Shown here: one piece after another, positions 25,463-33,420 of the stretch
Position numbering within the stretch: the stretch's first letter is position 1
Layout: every line of letters starts with the position of its first letter
Source: Pontibacter sp. E15-1
GTDB taxonomy: Bacteria; Bacteroidota; Bacteroidia; Cytophagales; Hymenobacteraceae
Direction of reading: 5' to 3'
DNA length: 64,000 nucleotides
NCBI RefSeq assembly: GCF_022601975.1
Contig: NZ_JAKVIR010000003.1
Span: 186,001-250,000, forward strand
Notes under the pieces: generated by a model
What the model was told of the DNA's origin: nothing
Database searches by the model: none
Seen by the model: the letters and a program-made list of their open reading frames with translations, nothing else
Program-made: the position numbers and the translations under genes

Positions 25463-25972
25463 ATGGCTTCTGATAAAAACAAAGCGACTTTTGAGGCGAT
25501 CATACAGGCAAACAAAGGCATCATTTACAAAGTGGTGAATGCCTACTGCCACCGCCCCGACGACCGGGAAGACCTGGCCCAGGAGATCATGCTGCAGCTT
25601 TGGAAGTCGTTTGGGCGCTACAACGACCAGTATAAAGTCTCGACGTGGATGTACCGGATCGCGCTGAACGTGGCCATTTCCTTCTACCGCAAAAACCTGG
25701 CGCGCCAGCAGGTGCTCGTGCCCATCAGCGAAAACACCGCGCACCCGGCAAACGAGGAGCCGCAGAACCACGAGCAGCAACTCGCCCTGCTGGAGCAGTT
25801 CATCAGCGAGCTGAAAGAACTGGACAAGGCCCTGATGCTGCTTTACCTGGAGCAGAAAGGGCAGCGGGAGATAGCTGACATTCTGGGCATTTCGGCCTCC
25901 AACGTCTCCACCAAAATCGCCCGTATCAAAGACAACCTGAAAAAGAAATTTCTAACCTATACCCCCTCATAA
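25463..25972 (+). CDS. ECF-type RNA polymerase sigma factor
   Basis: A 169-residue extracytoplasmic-function sigma factor. Region 2 is seen as NKGIIYKVVNAYCHRPDDREDLAQEIMLQLWKSF then YKVSTWMYRIALNVAISFYRK, and region 4 as a helix-turn-helix LYLEQKGQREIADILGISASNVSTKIARIKDNLKKKF. Regions 1.1 and 3 are missing, as expected. The next gene, a membrane protein, starts 2 bases after its stop, the position where anti-sigma factors are normally encoded. Its target regulon is not visible from this window. Confidence 0.94.
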   Translation: MASDKNKATFEAIIQANKGIIYKVVNAYCHRPDDREDLAQEIMLQLWKSFGRYNDQYKVSTWMYRIALNVAISFYRKNLARQQVLVPISENTAHPANEEPQNHEQQLALLEQFISELKELDKALMLLYLEQKGQREIADILGISASNVSTKIARIKDNLKKKFLTYTPS

Positions 25973-25973
25973 C

Positions 25974-26636
25974 ATGGAAGAGAACCAATTATCAGACCTC
26001 CTGAGCAGTTACGACAAAAGGATCAGGCAAGCGAACGCGTTTTCGTTGCAGGCAGTGGAAAGCCTGCAGATGCAGAAGTCAAAATCGGTGCTGAACGGCT
26101 TGTTTTACAAACTGCTGATTGAGCTGGCCATCGGTCTTGCCTTCACCAGTCTGTTGGCTCTGTTTATATACAACAACCTGGGCAGTCTGCCACTTGTGCT
26201 CGCCGCAGCCGTTATCATGGTGTTTACCATCATCGCCGTTTCCGGGTGCATCCGGCAAATCATGCTCCTCTCCACCTTCGACTACAGCCGCGACATCGCC
26301 CAAAACCAGCGGACACTGGCGTCCCTGCAAACGCACATCATCACGTATCTCCGGTTGGCTATCCTGCAGCTGCCCTTTTACTTCGCCTATATCCTGATCG
26401 GGTTTAAGCTGTTTTTCGGGGTAAATATCTGGCAGGTGGGCGATACCGCCTGGCTGATCAGTCAGGCAGTGATCAGTGTGGCGTTTGTGCCGGTTGCCTG
26501 GTGGCTATACCGCAAAATCTCCTACAGAAACCTGCACATTGGGTGGGTAAAAGCCCTGGTGGCAGGATCCGGCGGAAAAAGCGTGACCAAGGCGATGGAG
26601 TTTCTGCGCGAGATCGACAGGTTCCAGCACAGCTGA
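25974..26636 (+). CDS. Membrane protein, possible anti-sigma partner (220 aa)
   Basis: Not a recognised anti-sigma family (no zinc-finger HxxxCxxC). A cytoplasmic N-terminus of about 40 residues (EENQLSDLLSSYDKRIRQANAFSLQAVESLQMQKSKSVLNG) is followed by two membrane helices (~45-90), a polar stretch (~95-115), two more helices (~125-180) and a basic C-terminal tail. Translation is probably coupled to the ECF sigma gene, with a 1-base gap. The context suggests a membrane regulator that holds the sigma factor; this is inference. Confidence 0.7.
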   Translation: MEENQLSDLLSSYDKRIRQANAFSLQAVESLQMQKSKSVLNGLFYKLLIELAIGLAFTSLLALFIYNNLGSLPLVLAAAVIMVFTIIAVSGCIRQIMLLSTFDYSRDIAQNQRTLASLQTHIITYLRLAILQLPFYFAYILIGFKLFFGVNIWQVGDTAWLISQAVISVAFVPVAWWLYRKISYRNLHIGWVKALVAGSGGKSVTKAMEFLREIDRFQHS

Positions 26637-26783
26637 AGCCGCCAGAACTACTCCATACCCCGCCCGTGGTATAAAAATGATGCGGCAGTCAAAAAAAGAG
26701 GCGGCGATGCAACCCTTCGGCCGGGTATGGCATCATCAGAGAAAACTACCTGATACCACAAACCTAAAACCCCGGCGCCACGC

Positions 26784-27629
26784 ATGCAAAAAGACCTGCT
26801 CTTAAAACTCGTTCTACTGCTATTCTTGTTATTCCCCAGCCCCTTCGCACAGGCCCAAGCAACGCTGCTTTACGGCACGGTAAGAAGCGGCTCCACGCAA
26901 GAGGCGATCCCGTTTGTGAACATCGGTATAAAAAAGAAAGGGCTTGGCACCGCAGCGGATGCCGACGGGAAGTTTAAGCTACTGCCCGGAGATGAACCTC
27001 TGCAGGATACCCTTACCTTCTCCGCCATCGGCTACCAGGAGTTGTCTGTTCCCGTTCGCGCCATCATCGCCGGAGACATGCATCAGTTCCTGCTCACAGA
27101 AAAGCCGAATATGCTGCAGGAGGTAGTGGTACTGGGCAAAGCGCCCAAAATCCGACAGCTTGGCGTGCGGTATAAAATGCCCTTCCTGTTTGGGAGTGCC
27201 GAGTCCAGAAACGCGGATGATATCTCAGAGTTAGCCCAGCTTATACATGTGCATGGCAAAAGCTCGGAACTATTGTCAACCACTGTCTTCCTGAAGAGCA
27301 GCAAAGCCGATTCGGCCACATTCAGGATTAACTTCTACCGAAACGCGGACGGAAAACCTGCGCAGCGGCTCGTGGAAAAGAGCATTGTGCGGCGCCTGTC
27401 GCTGCGCGAGGGCTGGGTAACCGTAGACCTGCAGCCGTATGGGATTTTTGTGGAGGATGACTTCTTCATAGGCTTCGAGTACCTGCCCGACAGCCAGCAG
27501 ACGGAGAAATTCCTGTTCTTCTACGGGGCCGTGCTCGGCGGGAATGTGTATGCCCGAAACGTTAGCCTGGGCGAGTGGCGCACCACCGCGGGCGGCAAGC
27601 TGTCCGCTTACGTCACGGTGAGGCAGTAA
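26784..27629 (+). CDS. Secreted protein with CarboxypepD_reg-like domain (281 aa)
   Basis: A signal peptide (KLVLLLFLLFPSPFAQAQA) is followed at about 28-110 by a carboxypeptidase-regulatory-like domain (LYGTVRSGSTQEAIPFVNIGIKKKG ... LTFSAIGYQELSV), the fold that also caps SusC-type transporters. The linker EVVVLGKAPK is typical of the region after such domains. Residues 140-281 are a beta-rich domain (SAESRNADDISELAQLI; FRINFYRNADGKP; GWVTVDLQPYGI) that is not recognised. No TonB-dependent barrel follows. Exported, probably periplasmic or outer-membrane attached; function unknown. Confidence 0.75.
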   Translation: MQKDLLLKLVLLLFLLFPSPFAQAQATLLYGTVRSGSTQEAIPFVNIGIKKKGLGTAADADGKFKLLPGDEPLQDTLTFSAIGYQELSVPVRAIIAGDMHQFLLTEKPNMLQEVVVLGKAPKIRQLGVRYKMPFLFGSAESRNADDISELAQLIHVHGKSSELLSTTVFLKSSKADSATFRINFYRNADGKPAQRLVEKSIVRRLSLREGWVTVDLQPYGIFVEDDFFIGFEYLPDSQQTEKFLFFYGAVLGGNVYARNVSLGEWRTTAGGKLSAYVTVRQ

Positions 27630-27660
27630 ATCCATCCGCTTTGCAGCAGGGAGGCAGTCT

Positions 27661-28569
27661 TCAAAACAGCTCCCCCTGCACCGGCTGCACAAATTTCTTC
27701 GGGGGCTTCAGGTCGAAACCGCAGACTTTGTTGAGTTGCTCCACCAGATACGTTTCCAGCTCCGGGGCCAGCGTGTTATCCGGCTCGTGCACGAAGAAGT
27801 AAAGTTGCTGCAGGCCGTTGGCAAACCACTCTTTCAGGCGCTCCACCCAGGCATCGATGCGGGTATAATCGGTGGGGTGCAGGCCGTTGCCCACAAACCG
27901 GATCATGGCGGAGGGCGTGGTCAGGCGCATGTGCAGCACGTCGCGACGGCCCGCCACATCGGTCATCACGGTGCCCACTTTATGTTTCTCCAGCACCTCA
28001 AACAGCTCCAGACTAGCCACGTTGTCCGTAAACCACCCCTCATTCCTTAGCTCCACCGTGATGGGGATACTCTCCGGTATAAACTGCAGGAAGGCATCCA
28101 GGTCGGGCAGTTGGTTGGGGCCGAAGTAAGGCGGCAACTGCAGAAAGGCCTCGCCCAGCTTGTCCTCCAGTCCGGCAATGGCCTCGCAAAAGGCGGCGGT
28201 TACGTCGTGGGTGCTGCGCAGGGCGGCCTCGTGGCTGATGAGCTGCGGAAACTTGGGGCAGAACGTGAAGCCATGCGGCACGGTGTTGCGCCAGCGGTCG
28301 ATGGTGTCGGGGCTGGGGATGTGGTAGTGCGTGCTGTTGAGTTCGATGGTGTTAAACTGCTTGCCATACCACAGCAGCGACTCCTTTTCGGGCATCCGGG
28401 CCGGGTAGTATTTGCCCACCCAGGCCTTGTTTACCCATACCGGCAGGCCCACGTATACCTGCGGCTTGGTATAGGCCCCGGCCTGCTGCAACAGGGGCAG
28501 GGTATCGGGGTGGGTAGGGGGCAGCGTGAAGTCCACGCGGCTGATGTCCTGCAGTTTTCCAAAGTCCAT
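27661..28569 (-). CDS. DUF72 domain-containing protein (YecE family)
   Basis: A 302-residue protein of the DUF72 family, a TIM-barrel-like fold of uncertain activity. Hallmarks seen: VGLPVWVNKAWVGKYYPARMPEKESLLWYGKQFNTIELNSTHYHIP, the HGFTFCPKFPQLISHEA strand, a VELRNEGWF block and YFFVHEPDNTLAPE near the end. No signal peptide or membrane segment. It converges with the preceding plus-strand gene, with only 31 bases between the two stops. Some homologues are linked to iron-sulfur biology, but no function is assigned here. Confidence 0.9.
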   Translation of the reverse strand: MDFGKLQDISRVDFTLPPTHPDTLPLLQQAGAYTKPQVYVGLPVWVNKAWVGKYYPARMPEKESLLWYGKQFNTIELNSTHYHIPSPDTIDRWRNTVPHGFTFCPKFPQLISHEAALRSTHDVTAAFCEAIAGLEDKLGEAFLQLPPYFGPNQLPDLDAFLQFIPESIPITVELRNEGWFTDNVASLELFEVLEKHKVGTVMTDVAGRRDVLHMRLTTPSAMIRFVGNGLHPTDYTRIDAWVERLKEWFANGLQQLYFFVHEPDNTLAPELETYLVEQLNKVCGFDLKPPKKFVQPVQGELF

Positions 28570-28916
28570 ATCTCAACGTATAAAAATCCAATTTTCAACT
28601 CAATCCCCAGCAAGTTCGGCCGGGCTTGCGGGACATGCCGCCCCTATAAAAAACAGTAAAAATGGCTCAAAATTCCTGGCCTCCTCCATTTTATTTTAAA
28701 TATTTTTTTATTATTTTTTATAGTTAATATACTATGCTTTTGCCGCGCTGAAATCTTTGCTTACGCTCCTCAAACAAACATTTGCCGAATTATAGCCCCG
28801 CTGTAAGAAAAATCAAGAAAGCTGTATCCCTCCACATCCCGGGGAGAAGAATGCCGTATAAGGCTTGTTTTAAGAATTTTTGCCTAACTTTGTGGCTTCA
28901 CCAACGATCAAAGCTT
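28570..28916. other. AT-rich divergent intergenic region (DUF72 / rlpA)
   Basis: About 350 bases between divergent genes, with a very AT-rich tract at 28687-28740. A Bacteroidota promoter for rlpA is at 28865-28892. The 18-mer AATATACTATGCTTTTGC at 28726-28743 echoes 12966-12983 with one mismatch. Frames running through here into rlpA are upstream extensions, not genes. Confidence 0.55.
28865..28892 (+). promoter_or_regulatory. Promoter of the RlpA-family gene
   Basis: TTG at 28865-28867, 17 bases, then TAACTTTG at 28885-28892, an exact TAnnTTTG match, leaving a 24-base leader to the ATG at 28917. It supports that ATG over longer frames that start upstream of the promoter. Confidence 0.7.
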
Positions 28917-29402
28917 ATGATTTCGAATAGAAAGTGCTACATTTTAACAGTAATCATTTTTCTATTTATTGGCATTGGCCAACCCATTTTAGCACAAAGC
29001 ACAGACACACAAAAAGGAGAGGCCTCGTGGTACGGGAGCCGCTACCATGGCAGAAAAACCAGCAGCGGAGAGCTCTACAACAAGAACAAAATGACTGCCG
29101 CGCACAAAACCCTCCCTTTCGGCACTAAGGTAAAAGTAACCAATCTCGACAACAACGAGTCCGTGATTGTCCGCATCAACGACAGAGGCCCGTTTGTGGG
29201 CGACCGCATCATCGACGTGTCGGAAGTGGCAGCCCGCAAGCTTGATTTCCATGCCGAGGGCATCGGGAATGTAAAGATCGAAGTGCTGGAGACAGGCGCA
29301 GAGCTTGCCACGGCAGCCGGCTTCTCTTTCGAGCTAGATCCCTTCGCTAATTTTGCGCTTGCCACAGATGACATGGCAGAACTGGCGCTCAGCAGCATCT
29401 AA
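28917..29402 (+). CDS. rlpA: RlpA-like double-psi beta-barrel septal-ring protein
   Basis: A 161-residue exported protein. Signal sequence 1-27 (CYILTVIIFLFIGIGQPILAQ), then a double-psi beta-barrel with the RlpA motifs GEASWYGSRYHGRKTSSGE (34-52), MTAAHKTLPFGTKVKVTN and VRINDRGPFVGDRIIDVS. RlpA proteins of some bacteria cleave denuded peptidoglycan at the septum; the Asp in INDRGPF is the residue tied to that. There is no SPOR domain, so septal targeting by denuded glycan is not obvious. No lipobox is seen, so it is probably soluble in the periplasm. Own promoter and a strong terminator. Confidence 0.88.
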   Translation: MISNRKCYILTVIIFLFIGIGQPILAQSTDTQKGEASWYGSRYHGRKTSSGELYNKNKMTAAHKTLPFGTKVKVTNLDNNESVIVRINDRGPFVGDRIIDVSEVAARKLDFHAEGIGNVKIEVLETGAELATAAGFSFELDPFANFALATDDMAELALSSI

Positions 29403-29427
29403 CGCACCCAACAGAAAACTTATTTAT

Positions 29428-29467
29428 AAAAGCGCGAGGCCTTTGCAGGCCTCGCGCTTTTTGTTTT
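29428..29467 (+). terminator. Intrinsic terminator of rlpA
   Basis: AAAAGCGCGAGGCC / GGCCTCGCGCTTTT, a 14-base stem with a 6-base loop, followed by TGTTTTG, 25 bases after the stop. Confidence 0.88.
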
Positions 29468-29531
29468 GTCCCCGCCCCCCATCCGGCGTTTGGTAGCCAA
29501 CTATGGCGCGTTCATCTATAAAACCCTGCAC

Positions 29532-29560
29532 TTGAGCTTATACCCTATGGGTATACTTTG
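29532..29560 (+). promoter_or_regulatory. Possible promoter with overlapping dyad upstream of tldD
   Basis: The dyad TATACCCTATGGGTATA lies at 29539-29555. A TTG at 29532 and TATACTTTG at 29552 are spaced like a promoter (17 bases), although the -7 box has three rather than two spacer bases. The dyad would lie between and over the promoter boxes, where a repressor could bind. TATACC/GGTATA is a common word in this genome, which weakens the case. Confidence 0.4.
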
Positions 29561-29631
29561 AAAAGCAGATGAATTTGCATATACTTAACTACCGAAACTA
29601 ATGCTTTAACTTACTTCTAACTCCTTACATT

Positions 29632-31278
29632 TTGAAAAGACGAAACTTCCTTGAGCTTTCGGCGCTGGGTTTTGGCGGCCTGATGCTGCCCGCTGTTCCT
29701 GTGTTCGGCGACATCGTGACGCCTGAGCGCATGCTCGAACAGGTAGACCCGGCCCTGAAAAAGCGCCTGGCCGACGTAGCCCTGAACACCGCCAAGTCTA
29801 AAGGCGCTAACTATGCCGACGTGCGCATCGGCCGCTACCTGCAGCAGTACATCTTCACGCGCGAGCAGCAGGTACAGAACATCGTGAACGCCGAGTCTTA
29901 TGGGGTGGGCGTACGCGTGCTGGCCAACGGCACCTGGGGCTTCGCCGCCACCTCCGATGTGTCGGACAAAGGCGTGGCCAGAGCCGCAGAGCAGGCCGTG
30001 GCCATTGCAAAGGCCAACGCCAAACTGCAGAAAGAGCCCGTGCAGCTGGCTCCGGTGCCGGGCTACGGCGAGGTGAGCTGGAAAACGCCCATCGAGAAAA
30101 ACGCCTTTGAGATTCCCGTAGGCGAGAAAGCCGACCTGCTGCTGGCCGCCAACGCCGCCGCCATGGACAACGGCGCAAACTTCGTGAACTCTGCCCTCTT
30201 TCAGGTGAACGAGCAGAAGTACTTCGCCTCCACCGAGGGCTCCTACATCGACCAGGACATTCACCGCATCTGGCCAAACTTCACGGTGACGGCCGTAGAC
30301 AAAGCCTCCGGCAAGTTTAAGACCCGCGAGGCCCTGAGCGCCCCGATGGGTATGGGGTATGAGTATATGATCCCGAAGGCATCGGAGAAGATAAAAGGCC
30401 CCGAGGGCACCGGACTGGTAGGTTACCGCAAAGCCTACGACATGCTGGAAGACGCCACGCTGGCAGCCAAACAAGCCAAAGAAAAGCTCACGGCCAAGTC
30501 GGTGATGGCGGGCAAGTATGACCTGGTGCTCGACCCGAACCACCTGGGCCTGACCATCCACGAGTCGGTGGGCCACCCGCTGGAGCTGGACCGCGTGCTG
30601 GGGTATGAGGCCAACTACGCTGGTACTTCCTTCGCCACGCTGGACAAGTGGAAATCCAAGAACTTCAAGTATGGCTCTGACAAGGTGAACATCTTCGCCG
30701 ACAAAATACAGCCGGGCTCGCTGGGCTACGTGGGCTGGGACGACGAGGGCGTGAAGACGAAGAAGTGGGACCTGATTAAAGACGGTGTGCTGGTAAACTA
30801 CGAGGCCATCCGCGACCAGGCGCACATCATCGGCGAGAAAGAGTCGCATGGCTGCTGCTACGCCGACAGCTGGAGCTCCGTGCAGTTCCAGCGCATGCCG
30901 AACGTGTCGCTGGCACCGGGCAAGGAGAAGAAGAACGTGGACCAGTTGATTGCCGGCGTGGACAAAGGCATCTACATCGCGGGCCGCGGTTCCTACTCCA
31001 TCGACCAGCAGCGGTATAACTTCCAGTTTGGAGGCACCACCTTCCACGAGATCAAAAACGGGAAGATTGTGGGTCCGCTGGAGGATGTGGCCTACCAGAG
31101 CAACACCCAGGAATTCTGGAACTCCTGCGCCGGCTCCTGCGACGAGAGCGATTACCGCCTGTTCGGCTCGTTCTTCGACGGGAAGGGCCAGCCCAGCCAG
31201 ATCAGCGCCGTGTCGCACGGTTCCGCCCATACCCGTTTCAACGGCGTGAACGTGATCAATACGGCACGCAAAATTTAA
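29632..31278 (+). CDS. tldD: TldD-family metalloprotease with twin-arginine signal
   Basis: A 548-residue peptidase of the U62 (TldD/PmbA) family, the catalytic half of the TldD-TldE heterodimer that cuts unfolded peptides. The zinc motif HExxxH is H310-E-S-V-G-H315 (LTIHESVGHPLELDRVLGYEANYAG). The protein starts at a TTG and opens MKRRNFLELSALGFGGLMLPAVPVFGD, a twin-arginine signal, so export of the folded protein by Tat is predicted. The TTG start is accepted because without it the RR motif is lost. Export contrasts with the cytoplasmic E. coli TldD. The TldE partner is downstream, separated by a four-helix-bundle gene. Confidence 0.9.
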   Translation: MKRRNFLELSALGFGGLMLPAVPVFGDIVTPERMLEQVDPALKKRLADVALNTAKSKGANYADVRIGRYLQQYIFTREQQVQNIVNAESYGVGVRVLANGTWGFAATSDVSDKGVARAAEQAVAIAKANAKLQKEPVQLAPVPGYGEVSWKTPIEKNAFEIPVGEKADLLLAANAAAMDNGANFVNSALFQVNEQKYFASTEGSYIDQDIHRIWPNFTVTAVDKASGKFKTREALSAPMGMGYEYMIPKASEKIKGPEGTGLVGYRKAYDMLEDATLAAKQAKEKLTAKSVMAGKYDLVLDPNHLGLTIHESVGHPLELDRVLGYEANYAGTSFATLDKWKSKNFKYGSDKVNIFADKIQPGSLGYVGWDDEGVKTKKWDLIKDGVLVNYEAIRDQAHIIGEKESHGCCYADSWSSVQFQRMPNVSLAPGKEKKNVDQLIAGVDKGIYIAGRGSYSIDQQRYNFQFGGTTFHEIKNGKIVGPLEDVAYQSNTQEFWNSCAGSCDESDYRLFGSFFDGKGQPSQISAVSHGSAHTRFNGVNVINTARKI

Positions 31279-31280
31279 AT

Positions 31281-31315
31281 GAGTCGCGAGTTCTGAATGC
31301 GGAGTCCTGAGTTAT
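31281..31315. repeat. Heptad repeat array, left flank of the four-helix-bundle gene
   Basis: Five consecutive 7-base units: GAGTCGC, GAGTTCT, GAATGCG, GAGTCCT, GAGTTAT. It begins 2 bases after the tldD stop and ends 7 bases before the next start codon. Orientation is opposite to the right-flank array. Confidence 0.85.
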
Positions 31316-31322
31316 ACCTCCT

Positions 31323-31688
31323 ATGGCTGAAAGTATCGTAGCTGCCAAGTCTTATCAATTTGCATTGCGCATCGTCAAGCTGTATAAACACCTGACGCAA
31401 GAGCAGCGGGAGTTTATACTGGCGAAGCAAGTGCTACGCAGCGGCACCTCCATTGGAGCCAATGTAGAAGAAGCCTTAGGAGGCCAAAGCAAAGCCGATT
31501 TCAGGCACAAGTTAACGATTGCCCTAAAAGAGGCACGTGAAACAAGCTATTGGCTGCGCCTGCTGAAAGACTCAGATTTCATAAAACCAGATGCCTTTAA
31601 CAGCATCCACGGCGAGTGTGATGAGTTGATTAGGGTGCTCAAAAGCATTATCCTAACCTCTCAGCAGAAGGAGCAAACCAACTCGTGA
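31323..31688 (+). CDS. Four-helix-bundle protein (23S rRNA IVS / Avd-like family)
   Basis: A 121-residue helical protein with family blocks SYQFALRIVKLYKHL, EQREFILAKQVLRSGTSIGANVEEALGGQSKADFRHKLTIALKEARETSYWLRLL and CDELIRVLKSIILTSQQ. This is the S23-type four-helix bundle encoded by intervening sequences in some 23S rRNA genes and related to the Avd accessory protein of diversity-generating retroelements. Basic helices suggest nucleic-acid binding. It interrupts the tldD-tldE pair and is framed by inverted heptad arrays; its last codons and stop lie inside the right array. Cellular role unknown. No reverse transcriptase or variable repeat was seen nearby. Confidence 0.9.
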   Translation: MAESIVAAKSYQFALRIVKLYKHLTQEQREFILAKQVLRSGTSIGANVEEALGGQSKADFRHKLTIALKEARETSYWLRLLKDSDFIKPDAFNSIHGECDELIRVLKSIILTSQQKEQTNS

Positions 31689-31715
31689 CTCAGAACTCAA
31701 GACTCAGAACTGACA
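31681..31715. repeat. Heptad repeat array, right flank of the four-helix-bundle gene
   Basis: Five 7-base units: ACTCGTG, ACTCAGA, ACTCAAG, ACTCAGA, ACTGACA. ACTC is the reverse complement of the GAGT that leads the left-flank units. The first unit contains the end of the four-helix-bundle gene, including its TGA. Confidence 0.85.
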
Positions 31716-31753
31716 ACGTAACGCAGTTTGAAATCAAAGCAAGAAACTAAAAG

Positions 31754-33070
31754 ATGGCAATATTAAGCAAAGAAGAGGCGCAGGCGATCCTGAAAAAGGC
31801 GCTGGGCTACTCAAAGGCCGACGAGTGTGAGATTACGCTCACCGGCAATGTGGGCGGCAACATCCGCTATGCCCGCAACGAGGTATCCACCAGTGGGGCG
31901 GAAGAGAACGTGTCGATGGCGGTAGAGTCGCGGTTTGGCAAGCGCTCAGGCGTGGCCACGATCAACGAGTTCGACGACACGTCGCTGGAGAAGGTGGTGC
32001 GCCGCTCGGAGGAAACGGCGCGGCTGGCCCCCGAAAGCCCGGAGTACATCGAGCTGCTCGGCCCACAGCAGTATACCGCTACCAAAGCGTTTTTTGAGAG
32101 CACCAACAAAGTAGACCCCGCATACCGCGCTGACGCGGCCGCGAAAAGCATTGCCGCCGCATCGGCTAAGGGCCTGACAGCAGCCGGTTTCCTGGAGCAC
32201 TACAGCAACTTCACGGCCAAGATGAACAACAAGGGCCTGTTTGCCTATCATCCGTCCACCAGCGTGGATTTCTCCGTGACCATGCGCACCGAAGACGGCA
32301 CCGGCTCCGGCTACGTAACCCAGGACTTCAGCGACATCGGCAAGCTGGACACAGGCAAGGCCTCGCAGATCGCCGCCGACAAGGCCGCCAACTCGCGTAA
32401 CGCCAAAGCGCTTGAGCCCGGCAAGTATACCGTTATTCTGGAGCCCGCCGCCTCCATCGACCTGCTCCAGAACATGTTCTACAACATGGACCAGCGCAAC
32501 GCCGAAGAGGGCCGCAGCTTCCTGAGCAAAACAGGCGGCAAGACCAAACTGGGCGAGAAACTGGTGGACGAGCGCATCACGGTGTACTCAGACCCTTCCA
32601 ACCTCGAGGTGCCCTCGTCGCCGTTTGCAGGCGATGGCCGTCCGCAGAAGAAGGTAACCTGGATCGACAAAGGCGCGGTGAAGAACATGTACAACACCCG
32701 TTACTGGGCCTCTAACAAAGGCGCGGTGTCTGTGCCGCCTCCCGGCAACATCATCATGGAGGGCGGCAGCCAGTCGCTGGAGGAGATGATCAAGAGCACG
32801 AAGCGCGGCATCCTGGTGACGCGCCTGTGGTATATCCGCACCGTGGACCCGCAAACGCTGCTGTATACCGGCCTCACCCGCGACGGCACCTTTTACATCG
32901 AGAACGGCAAAATCATGTACCCGGTCAAGAACTTCCGCTTCAACGAGAGCCCGGTGATCATGCTCAACAACCTGGAGGCCCTGGGCAAGCCGCAGCGCAT
33001 CAGCGGCAGCCTGATCCCGCCGATGAAAATCCGCGACTTCACGTTCACGAGTTTGTCGGATGCGGTATAA
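31754..33070 (+). CDS. pmbA: TldE/PmbA-family protease subunit
   Basis: A 438-residue U62-family protein, the non-metal half of the TldD-TldE pair. It lacks HExxxH; the corresponding region reads [20 protein letters not shown]. Family traits seen: [35 protein letters not shown] near the front, and [57 protein letters not shown]. It begins [24 protein letters not shown] with no signal peptide, unlike its Tat-signalled partner, so it would be exported only as a complex, if at all. Confidence 0.9.
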   Translation: MAILSKEEAQAILKKALGYSKADECEITLTGNVGGNIRYARNEVSTSGAEENVSMAVESRFGKRSGVATINEFDDTSLEKVVRRSEETARLAPESPEYIELLGPQQYTATKAFFESTNKVDPAYRADAAAKSIAAASAKGLTAAGFLEHYSNFTAKMNNKGLFAYHPSTSVDFSVTMRTEDGTGSGYVTQDFSDIGKLDTGKASQIAADKAANSRNAKALEPGKYTVILEPAASIDLLQNMFYNMDQRNAEEGRSFLSKTGGKTKLGEKLVDERITVYSDPSNLEVPSSPFAGDGRPQKKVTWIDKGAVKNMYNTRYWASNKGAVSVPPPGNIIMEGGSQSLEEMIKSTKRGILVTRLWYIRTVDPQTLLYTGLTRDGTFYIENGKIMYPVKNFRFNESPVIMLNNLEALGKPQRISGSLIPPMKIRDFTFTSLSDAV

Positions 33071-33161
33071 AAACTGCTGAGCTATACATTGGATGCCGTA
33101 TGCAGATGGCTGCGTGCGGCATCTATTTAAAATTTAAGTTTTCTTCAGCAAACTTGGGAAT

Positions 33162-33322
33162 GATTGTCATCCCCCTGCCCCCTTCAAAGGGGGACTTTTT
33201 TCTGCTATAGTCGATTTGCATTTTATATTGCATTGGGGCGGCTGTCACAGTACAATATAAAGTAATCCTAAAAGTACTCGTGCTGAAGGTCCCCCTTTGA
33301 AGGGGGCAGGGGGATGACAATC
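33162..33322. repeat. REP-like element: 34-base perfect inverted repeat
   Basis: Bases 33162-33195 and 33289-33322 are exact reverse complements (34 bases) separated by 93 bases. Each arm contains its own hairpin (CCCCCTTCAAAGGGGG) next to the motif GATTGTCATCCCCCTGCC. Related arms appear at 36767-36835. It fills the gap between tldE and the DUF4159 operon; no gene lies within it. Confidence 0.88.
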
Positions 33323-33383
33323 GTTTTTGAATTCATTTTATAAACAAGTCAGGATTAAGCACTTTCGTGAAGTGACGAACTAA

Positions 33384-33411
33384 ATTCAAGACTCAGAACC
33401 ATAAACTCATA
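33384..33411. repeat. Heptad repeat array before the DUF4159 gene
   Basis: Units ATTCAAG, ACTCAGA, ACCATAA, ACTCATA in 7-base register, the same ACTCnnn type as the array at 31681-31715. It ends 9 bases before the GTG start of the next gene. Confidence 0.65.
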
Positions 33412-33420
33412 CCTCTTAAA

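Noticed and set aside
28782..28916. N-terminal extension of the RlpA-like protein
   Set aside because: The extension would be encoded upstream of and across the promoter, and the signal peptide starts at 28917.
29617..31230. 537-codon minus-strand frame opposite tldD
   Set aside because: Shadow caused by GC-biased third positions; tldD with HESVGH is the real gene.
31323..31688. Diversity-generating retroelement accessory gene (avd)
   Set aside because: The fold family fits, but no reverse transcriptase, template repeat or variable repeat lies nearby.
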